From Escherichia ruysiae (lineage in GTDB: Bacteria > Pseudomonadota > Gammaproteobacteria > Enterobacterales > Enterobacteriaceae): 64,000 nt of DNA. Both the position numbers and the translations under genes were made by a program. Positions 50,432 through 58,783 of the stretch are shown here, piece after piece. The notes beneath the pieces were generated by a model. That model did no database searches. It worked only from the letters and a program-made list of their open reading frames with translations, and was not told the DNA's origin. Numbering within the stretch: the stretch's first letter is position 1; each line of letters starts with the position of its first letter. The DNA is taken from the NCBI RefSeq assembly GCF_031323975.1, contig NZ_JAVIWS010000001.1, positions 2,976,001-3,040,000 of the forward strand, in the 5' to 3' direction.

Positions 50432-50434
50432 ATT

Positions 50435-51340
50435 ATGCGTCGAACGTTTATCAAAAAAGAAGGCGTCGTCATCACGACGCTGGCTCGTTATTTGTTAGGT
50501 GAAAAGTGTGGTAATCGCCTGAAAACTATAGATGAACTGGCAACTGAATGCCGTTCGTCCGTCGGCCTGACGCAGGCCGCGTTAAAAAATCTGGAGTCAA
50601 GCGGCGCGATACGGATTGAACGTCGCGGGCGCAATGGCAGTTATCTGGTAGAGATGGATAACAAAGCACTGCTGACCCATGTTGATATCAACAATGTGGT
50701 ATGTGCGATGCCCTTGCCCTATACCCGCTTGTACGAAGGTTTAGCGAGCGGATTAAAAGCTCAGTTTGATGGCATTCCTTTTTACTATGCGCATATGCGT
50801 GGTGCGGATATTCGCGTGGAGTGTTTGCTTAACGGTGTCTATGACATGGCGGTAGTTTCGCGACTGGCGGCAGAAAGTTATCTCACGCAAAAAGGATTAT
50901 GTCTTGCGCTGGAGTTGGGGCCGCATACCTACGTTGGCGAGCACCAGTTGATTTGCCGTAAAGGGGAGTCCGGTAACGTGAAGCGCGTGGGGCTGGATAA
51001 CCGTTCGGCAGATCAGAAAATCATGACCGATGTCTTTTTTGGCAGTAGCGATGTGGAGCGAGTCGATCTCTCTTATCACGAGAGTTTACAGCGCATTGTT
51101 AAAGGTGATGTCGATGCGGTTATCTGGAACGTGGTGGCGGAAAACGAACTGACCATGCTGGGATTAGAAGCCACGCCGCTCACAGACGATCCGCGATTTT
51201 TACAGGCAACTGAAGCCGTGGTTTTGACGCGAGCCGATGATTACCCGATGCAACAATTGCTGCGTGCGGTTGTTGATAAACACGCCCTGCTTGCCCATCA
51301 ACAGCGAGTGGTCAGTGGGGAACAGGAACCCAGTTATTAA
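50435..51340 (+). CDS. yhfZ: YhfZ, putative transcriptional regulator of the yhf cluster
   Basis: A 301-residue protein. The N-terminal ~70 residues look like a winged helix-turn-helix (TIDELATECRSSVGLTQAAL, about 32-51). The remaining ~220 residues resemble a type 2 periplasmic-binding-protein fold, as in effector domains of regulators (for example DMAVVSRLAAESYLTQKG). The effector is unknown. The ATG at 50435 is the only in-frame candidate nearby and has no visible ribosome-binding site, as the palindrome ends three bases before it. It is first gene of the yhf cluster after the trpS terminator. Confidence 0.85.
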   Translation: MRRTFIKKEGVVITTLARYLLGEKCGNRLKTIDELATECRSSVGLTQAALKNLESSGAIRIERRGRNGSYLVEMDNKALLTHVDINNVVCAMPLPYTRLYEGLASGLKAQFDGIPFYYAHMRGADIRVECLLNGVYDMAVVSRLAAESYLTQKGLCLALELGPHTYVGEHQLICRKGESGNVKRVGLDNRSADQKIMTDVFFGSSDVERVDLSYHESLQRIVKGDVDAVIWNVVAENELTMLGLEATPLTDDPRFLQATEAVVLTRADDYPMQQLLRAVVDKHALLAHQQRVVSGEQEPSY

Positions 51341-51356
51341 ACGAAAGGCATCTAAA

Positions 51357-51719
51357 ATGGAAACCAGACTCAACCTGCTTTGCGATGCAGGGGTCATCGA
51401 TAAGGACATCTGCAAAGGCATGATGCAGGTCGTCAACGTACTGGAAACAGAATGCCATCTACCAGTGCGCAGCGAGCAGGGAACGATGGCAATGATACAT
51501 ATGGCGAGTGCGCTGATGCGCAGTCGTCGCGGCGAACAGATCCAGCCACTGGATGACGAGTTGCTGGCTGAACTGTCGCAATGTCGCCACTGGCCAGCGA
51601 TCATGCAGTTGCACCAGGTGTTATTGCAGGGATTCGCGCTGGAAGTTAACCCGTGTGAAGAAGGCTATTTGCTGGCCAACCTTTATGGATTATGGATGGC
51701 CGCTAACGAAGAGGTCTGA
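51357..51719 (+). CDS. yhfY: YhfY, PRD-domain protein
   Basis: A 120-residue protein that is essentially one PTS-regulation domain (PRD): an all-helical module with the conserved histidine in MIHMASALMRSRRG (about residue 45). PRDs are normally phosphorylated by PTS proteins and control antiterminators or activators, yet here the PRD stands alone without any RNA- or DNA-binding part. The start at 51357 follows AAAGG; the longer open frame overlaps yhfZ and is rejected. An 83-base gap with a candidate operator follows before yhfX. Confidence 0.87.
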   Translation: METRLNLLCDAGVIDKDICKGMMQVVNVLETECHLPVRSEQGTMAMIHMASALMRSRRGEQIQPLDDELLAELSQCRHWPAIMQLHQVLLQGFALEVNPCEEGYLLANLYGLWMAANEEV

Positions 51720-51749
51720 AGCCCACAACAAATCCACGTCGCATATCTT

Positions 51750-51773
51750 AAATATTCAAAAAAATGAATATTT
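51750..51773. promoter_or_regulatory. Candidate yhf operator 2 (upstream of yhfX)
   Basis: AAATATTCA (51750-51758), spacer AAAAAA, TGAATATTT (51765-51773). A perfect nine-base inverted repeat, 29 bases upstream of the yhfX ATG. Left arm and spacing are identical to the repeat in front of yhfZ, and the right arm differs by one base. It suggests a second promoter for yhfX onward under the same regulator. Confidence 0.6.
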
Positions 51774-51802
51774 GATTCAAGGAACAGAAACGAGGCAACA
51801 AG

Positions 51803-52966
51803 ATGTTTGTAGAAGCATTGAAACGCCAGAACCCGGCACTGATTTCTGCCGCACTAAACCTGTGGCAGCAGGGCAAGATAGCCCCGGACAGTTGGGTTAT
51901 CGACGTGGATCAGGTACTGGAAAACGGTAAGCGGTTGATTGAGACGGCGCGGCTTTATGGTATTGAGCTGTATCTGATGACCAAACAGTTCGGTCGCAAT
52001 CCGTGGCTGGCGGAAAAACTGCTGGCGCTGGGCTACAGCGGTATTGTGGCGGTGGATTACAAAGAGGCGCGAGTGATGCGCCGCGCAGGTTTGCCGGTGG
52101 CGCATCAGGGGCATCTGGTGCAAATCCCTTGTCACCAGGTCGCTGATGCCGTTGAACAGGGCACCGACGTCATCACCGTGTTTACCCTTGCCAAAGCGCG
52201 GGAAGTGTCTGCGGCAGCGGTGAAAGCGGGGCGGATTCAGTCTGTGCTGCTCAAAGTTTATAGCGACGATGATTTTCTTTATCCGGGACAGGAAAGTGGT
52301 TTTGCTCAACATTCGTTGCAGGAAATTGTCGCTGAAATCCAAAAACTGCCAGGACTCCATTTAGCGGGACTTACCCATTTCCCTTGCCTGCTATGGAATG
52401 AGAGTGCCGGGAAAGTTTTGCCGACGCCGAACCTCCAGACGTTGGTCAATGCACGCAACCAGCTGGCGGAATCGGGTGTTGCTGTTGAGCAATTAAACGC
52501 GCCTTCAGCAACCAGCTGTACTTCACTGCCATTGCTGGCGGAATACGGTGTTACTCATGCCGAACCTGGTCATGCGCTGACGGGCACCATTCCAGCAAAC
52601 CAACAGGGTGACCAGCCTGAACGCGTAGCCATGCTCTGGTTAAGCGAAATATCCCATCATTTTCGTGGCGATAGCTACTGCTATGGCGGCGGCTATTACC
52701 GTCGTGGTCATGCGCAACATGCGCTGGTGTTTACGCCAGAAAATCAAAGCATTACTGAAACATATCTCAACGCCGTGGATGACAGCAGCATCGACTACAC
52801 CTTGCCTTTGGCGGGTGAGTTTCCGGTGAGTAGCGCGGTGGTGCTCTGTTTTCGTACACAAATTTTTGTTACCCGCAGTGATGTCGTGCTGGTGTCCGGT
52901 ATTCAGCACAGAGCGCCGGAAATCGTAGGCCGTTATGACAGCCTCGGCAACCTTCTGGAGGCGTAA
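51803..52966 (+). CDS. yhfX: YhfX, PLP-dependent amino-acid racemase-like enzyme
   Basis: A 387-residue protein of the fold-type III (alanine-racemase N-terminal barrel) group. The probable PLP lysine lies in LMTKQFGRNPWLAEKLL (about residue 59), placed as in ornithine-racemase-like enzymes, after VIDVDQVLENGKR. The C-terminal beta domain contains DSYCYGGGYYRRGHA. The substrate is unknown; an amino acid or amino alcohol is likely. Its stop codon is followed at once by the yhfW ATG. Confidence 0.85.
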   Translation: MFVEALKRQNPALISAALNLWQQGKIAPDSWVIDVDQVLENGKRLIETARLYGIELYLMTKQFGRNPWLAEKLLALGYSGIVAVDYKEARVMRRAGLPVAHQGHLVQIPCHQVADAVEQGTDVITVFTLAKAREVSAAAVKAGRIQSVLLKVYSDDDFLYPGQESGFAQHSLQEIVAEIQKLPGLHLAGLTHFPCLLWNESAGKVLPTPNLQTLVNARNQLAESGVAVEQLNAPSATSCTSLPLLAEYGVTHAEPGHALTGTIPANQQGDQPERVAMLWLSEISHHFRGDSYCYGGGYYRRGHAQHALVFTPENQSITETYLNAVDDSSIDYTLPLAGEFPVSSAVVLCFRTQIFVTRSDVVLVSGIQHRAPEIVGRYDSLGNLLEA

Positions 52967-54193
52967 ATGGCGCGATTTGTGGTGTTAGTGATTGATAGCT
53001 TCGGCGTGGGAGCAATGAAAGATGTCACGCGGGTACGCCCGCAGGATGCCGGAGCCAATACTTGCGGTCACATTCTTTGTGAGTTACCGCATTTACAACT
53101 GCCAATGCTGGAGAAGTTAGGGCTTATTAATGCTCTGGGCTATGCCCCCGGAGATATGCAGCCATCGGATTCCGCAGTCTGGGGTGTGGCGGAACTGCAA
53201 CATGAAGGTGGCGATACCTTTATGGGACATCAGGAAATTTTAGGTACGCGACCACTGCCGCCGCTGCGGATGCCCTTTCGTGATGTTATTGACTGTGTTG
53301 AGCAAGCATTAATTACTGCGGGCTGGCAAGTAGAGCGCCGTGGCGATGAGTTGCAGTTTCTGTGGGTTAACCAGGCCGTGGCAGTTGGTGACAATCTCGA
53401 AGCGGATTTAGGCCAGGTCTATAACGTTACCGCCAATCTCTCCGTAATACCGTTCGATGAAGTCATCAAAATAGGTCGTGTGGTGCGTGAGCAAGTTCAG
53501 GTTGGCAGAGTGATCACATTTGGGGGGCTGTTAGCGGACAGCCAGCGCATTCTCGATGCCGTAGAAAGCAAAGAAGGACGTTTTATTGGCATCAATGCGC
53601 CGCGTTCTGGCGCTTATGACAACGGCTTCCAGGTCGTGCATATGGGCTACGGCGTCGATGAAAAAGTGCAGGTGCCGCAACAGTTGTATCAGGCGGGCAT
53701 ACCTACGGTTCTGGTGGGAAAGGTAGCGGATATCGTCAGTAATCCTTATGGCGTGAGCTGGCAAAATCTGGTGGATAGCCAGCAGATTATGGATATCACC
53801 CTCGACGAGTTTAACGCTCATCAGACCGCGTTTATTTGCACCAATATCCAGGAAACCGATCTTGCCGGTCATGCAGAAGACGTCGCACGTTATGCCGAAC
53901 GTTTGCAGGTCGTTGACCGTAACCTTACTCGCCTTGTTGAGGCGATGCAGCCGGATGATTGCCTGATCGTGATGGCTGATCACGGTAACGACCCGACCAT
54001 TGGACATAGCCACCATACCCGCGAAGTGGTGCCGGTACTGGTTTATCAGCAAGGGCTGGTTGCAACTCGTCTGGGGGTTTGTTCCACGCTCTCTGACGTA
54101 GGAGCCACAGTATGTGAATTTTTCCGCGCATCGCCGCCACAAAACGGCACTTCCTTTTTATCGTCCTTTCGCTTTCAGGGTGACTCTTTATGA
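52967..54193 (+). CDS. yhfW: YhfW, phosphopentomutase-like metalloenzyme
   Basis: A 408-residue member of the alkaline-phosphatase superfamily closest to DeoB. The N-terminal metal site is [12 protein letters not shown] (Asp9), and the C-terminal metal motif is [18 protein letters not shown], nearly that of phosphopentomutase. The central insert has [14 protein letters not shown], the nucleophile-threonine region. A mutase moving phosphate on a pentose-like compound is the natural guess; the substrate is unproven. It overlaps php by four bases (ATGA). Confidence 0.87.
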   Translation: MARFVVLVIDSFGVGAMKDVTRVRPQDAGANTCGHILCELPHLQLPMLEKLGLINALGYAPGDMQPSDSAVWGVAELQHEGGDTFMGHQEILGTRPLPPLRMPFRDVIDCVEQALITAGWQVERRGDELQFLWVNQAVAVGDNLEADLGQVYNVTANLSVIPFDEVIKIGRVVREQVQVGRVITFGGLLADSQRILDAVESKEGRFIGINAPRSGAYDNGFQVVHMGYGVDEKVQVPQQLYQAGIPTVLVGKVADIVSNPYGVSWQNLVDSQQIMDITLDEFNAHQTAFICTNIQETDLAGHAEDVARYAERLQVVDRNLTRLVEAMQPDDCLIVMADHGNDPTIGHSHHTREVVPVLVYQQGLVATRLGVCSTLSDVGATVCEFFRASPPQNGTSFLSSFRFQGDSL

Positions 54194-55068
54194 CCATCGA
54201 CTCGACCGGCTACACCCTTGCCCATGAGCATCTGCATATTGATCTCTCCGGCTTTAAAAACAACGTAGATTGCCGCCTTGATCAATATGCGTTCATTTGT
54301 CAGGAGATGAACGACCTGATGGCGCAGGGCGTGCGTAATGTGATTGAGATGACCAACCGCTACATGGGGCGCAATGCGCAATTCATGCTTGATGTGATGC
54401 GCGAGACGGGGATCAACGTGGTGGTCTGTACCGGTTATTACCAGGACGCGTTTTTCCCGGAACATGTGGCGACCCGCAGCGTGCAGGAACTGGCGCAAGA
54501 GATGGTCGATGAAATTGAACAGGGTATCGATGGCACCGACCTGAAAGCCGGGATCATCGCAGAGATTGGTTCCAGCGAAGGAAAGATTACGCCGCTGGAA
54601 GAGAAGGTGTTTATTGCCGCCGCGCTGGCACATAACCAGACCGGACGTCCGATCTCCACGCATACCTCTTTTAGCACCATGGGGCTGGAACAACTGGCGC
54701 TACTGCAAGCCCACGGAGTTGATCTTTCGCGCGTCACCGTTGGTCACTGCGATCTGAAAGACAACCTCGACAACATTTTGAAGATGATCGATCTCGGCGC
54801 GTATGTGCAGTTCGACACCATTGGTAAGAACAGTTACTACCCGGACGAAAAGCGTATTGCGATGCTTCATGCGCTACGCGACCGTGGGTTGCTGAACCGC
54901 GTCATGCTGTCGATGGATATTACGCGCCGCTCCCATTTAAAAGCCAACGGTGGTTATGGCTATGACTTTTTATTGACCACCTTTATTCCGCAATTGCGCC
55001 AGTCAGGATTCAGTCAGGCCGATGTGGATGTGATGTTACGTGAAAATCCCTCTCAATTTTTCCAATAA
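54190..55068 (+). CDS. php: Phosphotriesterase homology protein Php
   Basis: A 292-residue binuclear-metal amidohydrolase. Metal ligands are visible in order: HEHLH (His12, His14... at the N-terminus), Glu in [10 protein letters not shown] (about 125), His in STHTSF, His in VGHCDLKDN and Asp in SMDITRR. E. coli Php lacks detectable phosphotriesterase activity as far as I know; lactonase- or esterase-like activity is more likely. It is coupled to yhfW by a four-base overlap and followed by yhfU after 10 bases. Confidence 0.9.
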   Translation: MTIDSTGYTLAHEHLHIDLSGFKNNVDCRLDQYAFICQEMNDLMAQGVRNVIEMTNRYMGRNAQFMLDVMRETGINVVVCTGYYQDAFFPEHVATRSVQELAQEMVDEIEQGIDGTDLKAGIIAEIGSSEGKITPLEEKVFIAAALAHNQTGRPISTHTSFSTMGLEQLALLQAHGVDLSRVTVGHCDLKDNLDNILKMIDLGAYVQFDTIGKNSYYPDEKRIAMLHALRDRGLLNRVMLSMDITRRSHLKANGGYGYDFLLTTFIPQLRQSGFSQADVDVMLRENPSQFFQ

Positions 55069-55078
55069 GGACAGACTC

Positions 55079-55432
55079 ATGAAAAAGATTGGCGTTGCAG
55101 GCTTACAGCGTGAGCAGATTAAAAAAACTATTGAAGCGACGGCTCCTGGCTGTTTTGAAGTGTTCATTCATAACGACATGGAAGCGGCAATGAAAGTGAA
55201 ATCCGGGCAACTGGATTACTACATCGGCGCGTGTAATACCGGTGCGGGTGCGGCATTGTCGATTGCCATCGCGGTGATTGGCTATAACAAAAGTTGCACT
55301 ATTGCCAGGCCGGGCATTAAAGCGAAAGACGAACATATCGCCAAAATGATCGCCGAAGGGAAAGTGGCGTTTGGGCTTTCCGTTGAGCACGTCGAACATG
55401 CGATTCCGATGCTGATTAACCATCTGAAATAA
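55079..55432 (+). CDS. yhfU: YhfU, DUF2620 family protein
   Basis: A 117-residue soluble protein with no assigned function. It starts MKKIGVAGLQREQIK, like a Rossmann-type first strand and loop, and carries a Gly-rich segment GACNTGAGAALS around residue 57. It always appears with YhfT-like membrane proteins in the clusters I know. The size and fold-like pattern recall PTS IIB components, but there is no N-terminal catalytic cysteine, so that is speculation. The ATG at 55079 gives the standard length. Confidence 0.83.
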   Translation: MKKIGVAGLQREQIKKTIEATAPGCFEVFIHNDMEAAMKVKSGQLDYYIGACNTGAGAALSIAIAVIGYNKSCTIARPGIKAKDEHIAKMIAEGKVAFGLSVEHVEHAIPMLINHLK

Positions 55433-55443
55433 AAGGCACGACT

Positions 55444-56748
55444 ATGGATCTGTATATCCAGATTATCCTGGTGGCGTGCCTGACCGGTATGACATCATTT
55501 CTGGCGCATCGCTCGGCGGCTGTTTTCCATGATGGTATTCGCCCGATCCTGCCGCAACTGATTGAAGGCTATATGAACCGTCGCGAGGCGGGGAGTATCG
55601 CTTTTGGTCTGAGCATTGGTTTTGTGGCCTCGGTGGGGATCTCTTTTACCCTGAAAACCGGCTTGCTCAATGCATGGCTGCTTTTTCTTCCTACCGATAT
55701 TCTCGGCGTACTGGCGATAAACAGCCTGATGGCGTTTGGTCTTGGCGCGATCTGGGGGGTACTGATCCTCACCTGCCTGTTGCCGGTAAACCAGTTGCTG
55801 ACTGCGCTGCCGGTAGATGTATTAGGTAGCCTTGGGGAACTTAGCTCGCCGGTGGTTTCTGCTTTTGCGCTGTTCCCGCTGGTGGCGATTTTCTACCAGT
55901 TTGGCTGGAAGCAAAGCCTGATCGCCGCTGCCGTCGTGTTGATGACCCGTGTGGTGGTGGTGCGTTTTTTCCCGCATCTTAATCCGGAATCCATCGAAAT
56001 CTTTATTGGCATGGTAATGCTGCTGGGGATCGCCATTACTCACGACCTGCGTCATCGTGATGAAAATGACATCGATGCCAGCGGGCTTTCGGTGTTTGAA
56101 GAGCGCACGTCGCGGATTATCAAAAACTTACCGTATATCGCCATCGTGGGAGCATTGATTGCTGCCGTTGCCAGCATGAAGATTTTTGCCGGTAGCGAAG
56201 TTTCTATTTTCACCCTTGAGAAAGCGTACTCCGCAGGCGTTACACCGGAACAATCGCAAACGCTGATTAATCAGGCGGCACTGGCGGAATTTATGCGCGG
56301 GCTGGGTTTTGTACCGTTGATTGCCACCACCGCGTTAGCCACTGGTGTGTATGCGGTTGCGGGCTTTACCTTTGTTTATGCGGTGGGCTATCTCTCGCCG
56401 AATCCGATGGTTGCAGCGGTATTAGGCGCAGTGGTTATTTCGGCGGAAGTCTTACTGCTTCGTTCGATTGGCAAATGGCTGGGGCGCTATCCGTCGGTGC
56501 GTAATGCGTCGGATAACATCCGTAACGCCATGAATATGCTGATGGAAGTGGCGCTGCTGGTCGGTTCGATTTTCGCAGCAATTAAAATGGCGGGTTATAC
56601 CGGATTCTCTATCGCGGTTGCCATTTACTTCCTCAACGAATCCCTGGGCCGTCCGGTACAGAAAATGGCGGCACCGGTCGTGGCAGTAATGATCACCGGT
56701 ATTCTGCTGAATGTTCTTTACTGGCTTGGTCTGTTTGTTCCAGCTTAA
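55444..56748 (+). CDS. yhfT: YhfT, polytopic membrane transporter-like protein
   Basis: A 434-residue protein with about 11-12 hydrophobic segments over its whole length. A second loop holds HDLRHRDENDIDASG. It is presumably the uptake system for the substrate handled by the yhf enzymes, perhaps with YhfU as soluble partner. I do not recognise a classical transporter signature. It lies 11 bases from yhfU and 11 bases from yhfS. Confidence 0.83.
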   Translation: MDLYIQIILVACLTGMTSFLAHRSAAVFHDGIRPILPQLIEGYMNRREAGSIAFGLSIGFVASVGISFTLKTGLLNAWLLFLPTDILGVLAINSLMAFGLGAIWGVLILTCLLPVNQLLTALPVDVLGSLGELSSPVVSAFALFPLVAIFYQFGWKQSLIAAAVVLMTRVVVVRFFPHLNPESIEIFIGMVMLLGIAITHDLRHRDENDIDASGLSVFEERTSRIIKNLPYIAIVGALIAAVASMKIFAGSEVSIFTLEKAYSAGVTPEQSQTLINQAALAEFMRGLGFVPLIATTALATGVYAVAGFTFVYAVGYLSPNPMVAAVLGAVVISAEVLLLRSIGKWLGRYPSVRNASDNIRNAMNMLMEVALLVGSIFAAIKMAGYTGFSIAVAIYFLNESLGRPVQKMAAPVVAVMITGILLNVLYWLGLFVPA

Positions 56749-56759
56749 GGAAGGCACTT

Positions 56760-57845
56760 ATGAAGACGTTTCCTCTGAAAAGTCTGACCATTGCTGAAGC
56801 GCAGCAGAAGCAGTTTGCGCTGGTGGATAGCATTTGTCGCCATTTTCCTGGTAGCGAATTTCTTACCTGGGGTGATTTGGGATTAACGCCGGGGCTGAAT
56901 CAGCCTCGCATTACCCAGCGTGTGGAGCAGGTGCTGGCAGATGCGTTTCATGCGCCAGCGGCGGTGCTGGTGCAAGGCGCTGGCACAGGAGCGATTCGTG
57001 CCGGGCTGGCGGCTTTGCTTAAACCAGGGCAGCGTCTTCTGGTGCATGACGCGCCCGTTTATCCGACGACACGCGTCATCATTGAACAGATGGGGCTGAC
57101 GCTTATTACTGTTGATTTCAATGACCTGTCGGCACTGAAGCAGGTTGTCGACGAGCAACAACCAGATGCCGCGCTGGTGCAGCATACGCGCCAGCAGCCG
57201 CAGGATAGCTATGTGCTGGCAGATGTGCTGGCAACGTTGCGCGCGGCAAGTGTTCCAGCCTTAACCGATGACAACTATGCGGTGATGAAGGTAGCGCGAA
57301 TCGGCTGCGAATGCGGGGCGAATGTCTCGACATTTTCCTGCTTCAAGCTATTTGGGCCAGAGGGTGTTGGTGCGGTGGTAGGCGATGCCGACGTTATCAA
57401 CCGTATTCGCGCTACGCTCTATTCCGGCGGTAGTCAGATCCAGGGCTCTCAGGCGCAGGATGTCTTGCGTGGGCTGGTTTTCGCGCCGGTGATGCATGCG
57501 GTACAGGCGGGCGTTTCTGAACGGCTGCTGGCTTTACTTAACGGCGGCGCGGTGCCGGAAGTTAAAAGTGCCGTCATTGCCAATGCGCAGTCGAAGGTGT
57601 TGATTGTGGAGTTTCATCAGCCGATTGCCGCCAGGGTGCTGGAAGAAGCGCAGAAACGCGGTGCGTTACCGTATCCGGTGGGCGCGGAGTCGAAATATGA
57701 GATCCCGCCGCTCTTTTATCGCCTTTCCGGAACGTTTCGCCAGGCGAATCCGCAATTAGAACATTGTGCGATTCGCATTAATCCGAATCGTAGTGGTGAA
57801 GAGACGGTGCTGCGGATTTTGCGTGAGAGTATTGCCAGTATTTAA
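56760..57845 (+). CDS. yhfS: YhfS, PLP-dependent aminotransferase/lyase-like protein
   Basis: A 361-residue fold-type I PLP enzyme. The PLP lysine is in FSCFKLFGPEGVGAVVG (about residue 197), the cofactor phosphate-binding Gly-rich part is VQGAGTGAIRAGL (about 72-84), and the Asp that pairs with the pyridine nitrogen is in LTDDNYAVMK. It resembles SelA/cysteine-desulfurase-like and alanine-glyoxylate aminotransferase-type proteins; the substrate is unknown. It is the last gene of the cluster, followed by a REP element. Confidence 0.86.
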   Translation: MKTFPLKSLTIAEAQQKQFALVDSICRHFPGSEFLTWGDLGLTPGLNQPRITQRVEQVLADAFHAPAAVLVQGAGTGAIRAGLAALLKPGQRLLVHDAPVYPTTRVIIEQMGLTLITVDFNDLSALKQVVDEQQPDAALVQHTRQQPQDSYVLADVLATLRAASVPALTDDNYAVMKVARIGCECGANVSTFSCFKLFGPEGVGAVVGDADVINRIRATLYSGGSQIQGSQAQDVLRGLVFAPVMHAVQAGVSERLLALLNGGAVPEVKSAVIANAQSKVLIVEFHQPIAARVLEEAQKRGALPYPVGAESKYEIPPLFYRLSGTFRQANPQLEHCAIRINPNRSGEETVLRILRESIASI

Positions 57846-57911
57846 TGCTGGATAGCACCGTTCGGCAATCAAGCTAAATTCAGCGCCGGACGGTCCCCTC
57901 AACGCGCCAGC

Positions 57912-57950
57912 ATCGCCGGATGCGATGCTGGCGCATCTTATCTGGCCTAC
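57912..57950. repeat. REP element between yhfS and frlR
   Basis: ATCGCCGGATGCGATGC with GCGCATCTTATCTGGCC and the GCCTAC tail form a REP stem between the convergent ends of yhfS and frlR. A GGACGGTCCCCTC string just before it (57887-57900) is shared with the BoxC-like repeat near feoA. Confidence 0.85.
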
Positions 57951-57952
57951 GG

Positions 57953-58684
57953 TTAATGTCTTTTATTATCAATCGTTAAGGTGATGCGATTGGCGCGGCA
58001 GAAGAGTTCGGAGACGTGCACCGGTTTGTCATTCTGATCAAAGGCGATTTTGCTGATGCGAAACAAGGGTTCGCCCAGTTCACACTTCAGCCATTTTGCC
58101 TGCGCGCGCGTAGCGGCAAAGATATCAATGGTCTTTTTGTCGCTGACCACTCGCGTGTCAAAACGCTCTTGAAATAACTGATAGGTGGAGCTGCCTTCGA
58201 CATAAATCGCATCAAAATCAGGATAACGTGACAATGGGATCCACGAGCTATCAATAAACAGCGGCTCTTTATCAAGATACATCACCCGGCTGAGACGGAA
58301 CACTTTGCTGTTGCCAGGAATATTCAGCTTCTCGCAAAACGGCGCGGCGCTGACCTGCTCTTGCTCGATCACTTTCTCTTTCGTCGGTTTACCTTGCGAA
58401 ACACCAAAGTCGGTAAAGCCGCTAACGGTCAGCAGGGCGTTTTCAACTTTCTGACTTTGCACAAAGGTGCCTTTACCCTGCCAGCGGATCAGTATACCGT
58501 CCGACACTAAGTCGCTGATGGCTTTACGAATGGTGATGCGGCTGACGTTGTACTGCGTACACAGCTCGTTTTCAGTTGGGATCTGTTGCCCAGCCTGGTA
58601 AACTCCCTGCGCGATATCATCCAGCAGCCGCTGGCGGACGGTGGCATAGAGCAGTTGATGAGAGTAGCGGTCCGTAGCTGACAT
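57953..58684 (-). CDS. frlR: Fructoselysine operon regulator FrlR
   Basis: A 243-residue GntR/HutC-family repressor. The N-terminal winged helix-turn-helix covers about 1-75 (TENELCTQYNVSRITIRKAI), and the C-terminal UTRA effector domain covers about 95-235. Most likely it senses a phosphorylated Amadori compound such as fructoselysine 6-phosphate. The start is MSATDRYS at 58684. It is last of frlABCD-frlR, separated from frlD by a strong hairpin. Confidence 0.93.
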   Translation of the reverse strand: MSATDRYSHQLLYATVRQRLLDDIAQGVYQAGQQIPTENELCTQYNVSRITIRKAISDLVSDGILIRWQGKGTFVQSQKVENALLTVSGFTDFGVSQGKPTKEKVIEQEQVSAAPFCEKLNIPGNSKVFRLSRVMYLDKEPLFIDSSWIPLSRYPDFDAIYVEGSSTYQLFQERFDTRVVSDKKTIDIFAATRAQAKWLKCELGEPLFRISKIAFDQNDKPVHVSELFCRANRITLTIDNKRH

Positions 58685-58748
58685 AATCGACCCTGAAATA
58701 AAGAATGAATTACACGGATTATAGGGTCGTTTTCCGGCAAGTAACAGC

Positions 58749-58778
58749 ACGTTGGCGTGAAGATCCTCACGCCAACGT
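58749..58778 (-). terminator. Strong hairpin between frlD and frlR
   Basis: ACGTTGGCGTGA (58749-58760) pairs perfectly with TCACGCCAACGT (58767-58778), 12 base pairs around a six-base loop. It starts five bases past the frlD stop. No T-run follows on the minus strand, so it may be a processing or attenuation element that lowers frlR expression relative to frlD. Confidence 0.6.
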
Positions 58779-58783
58779 TATGC

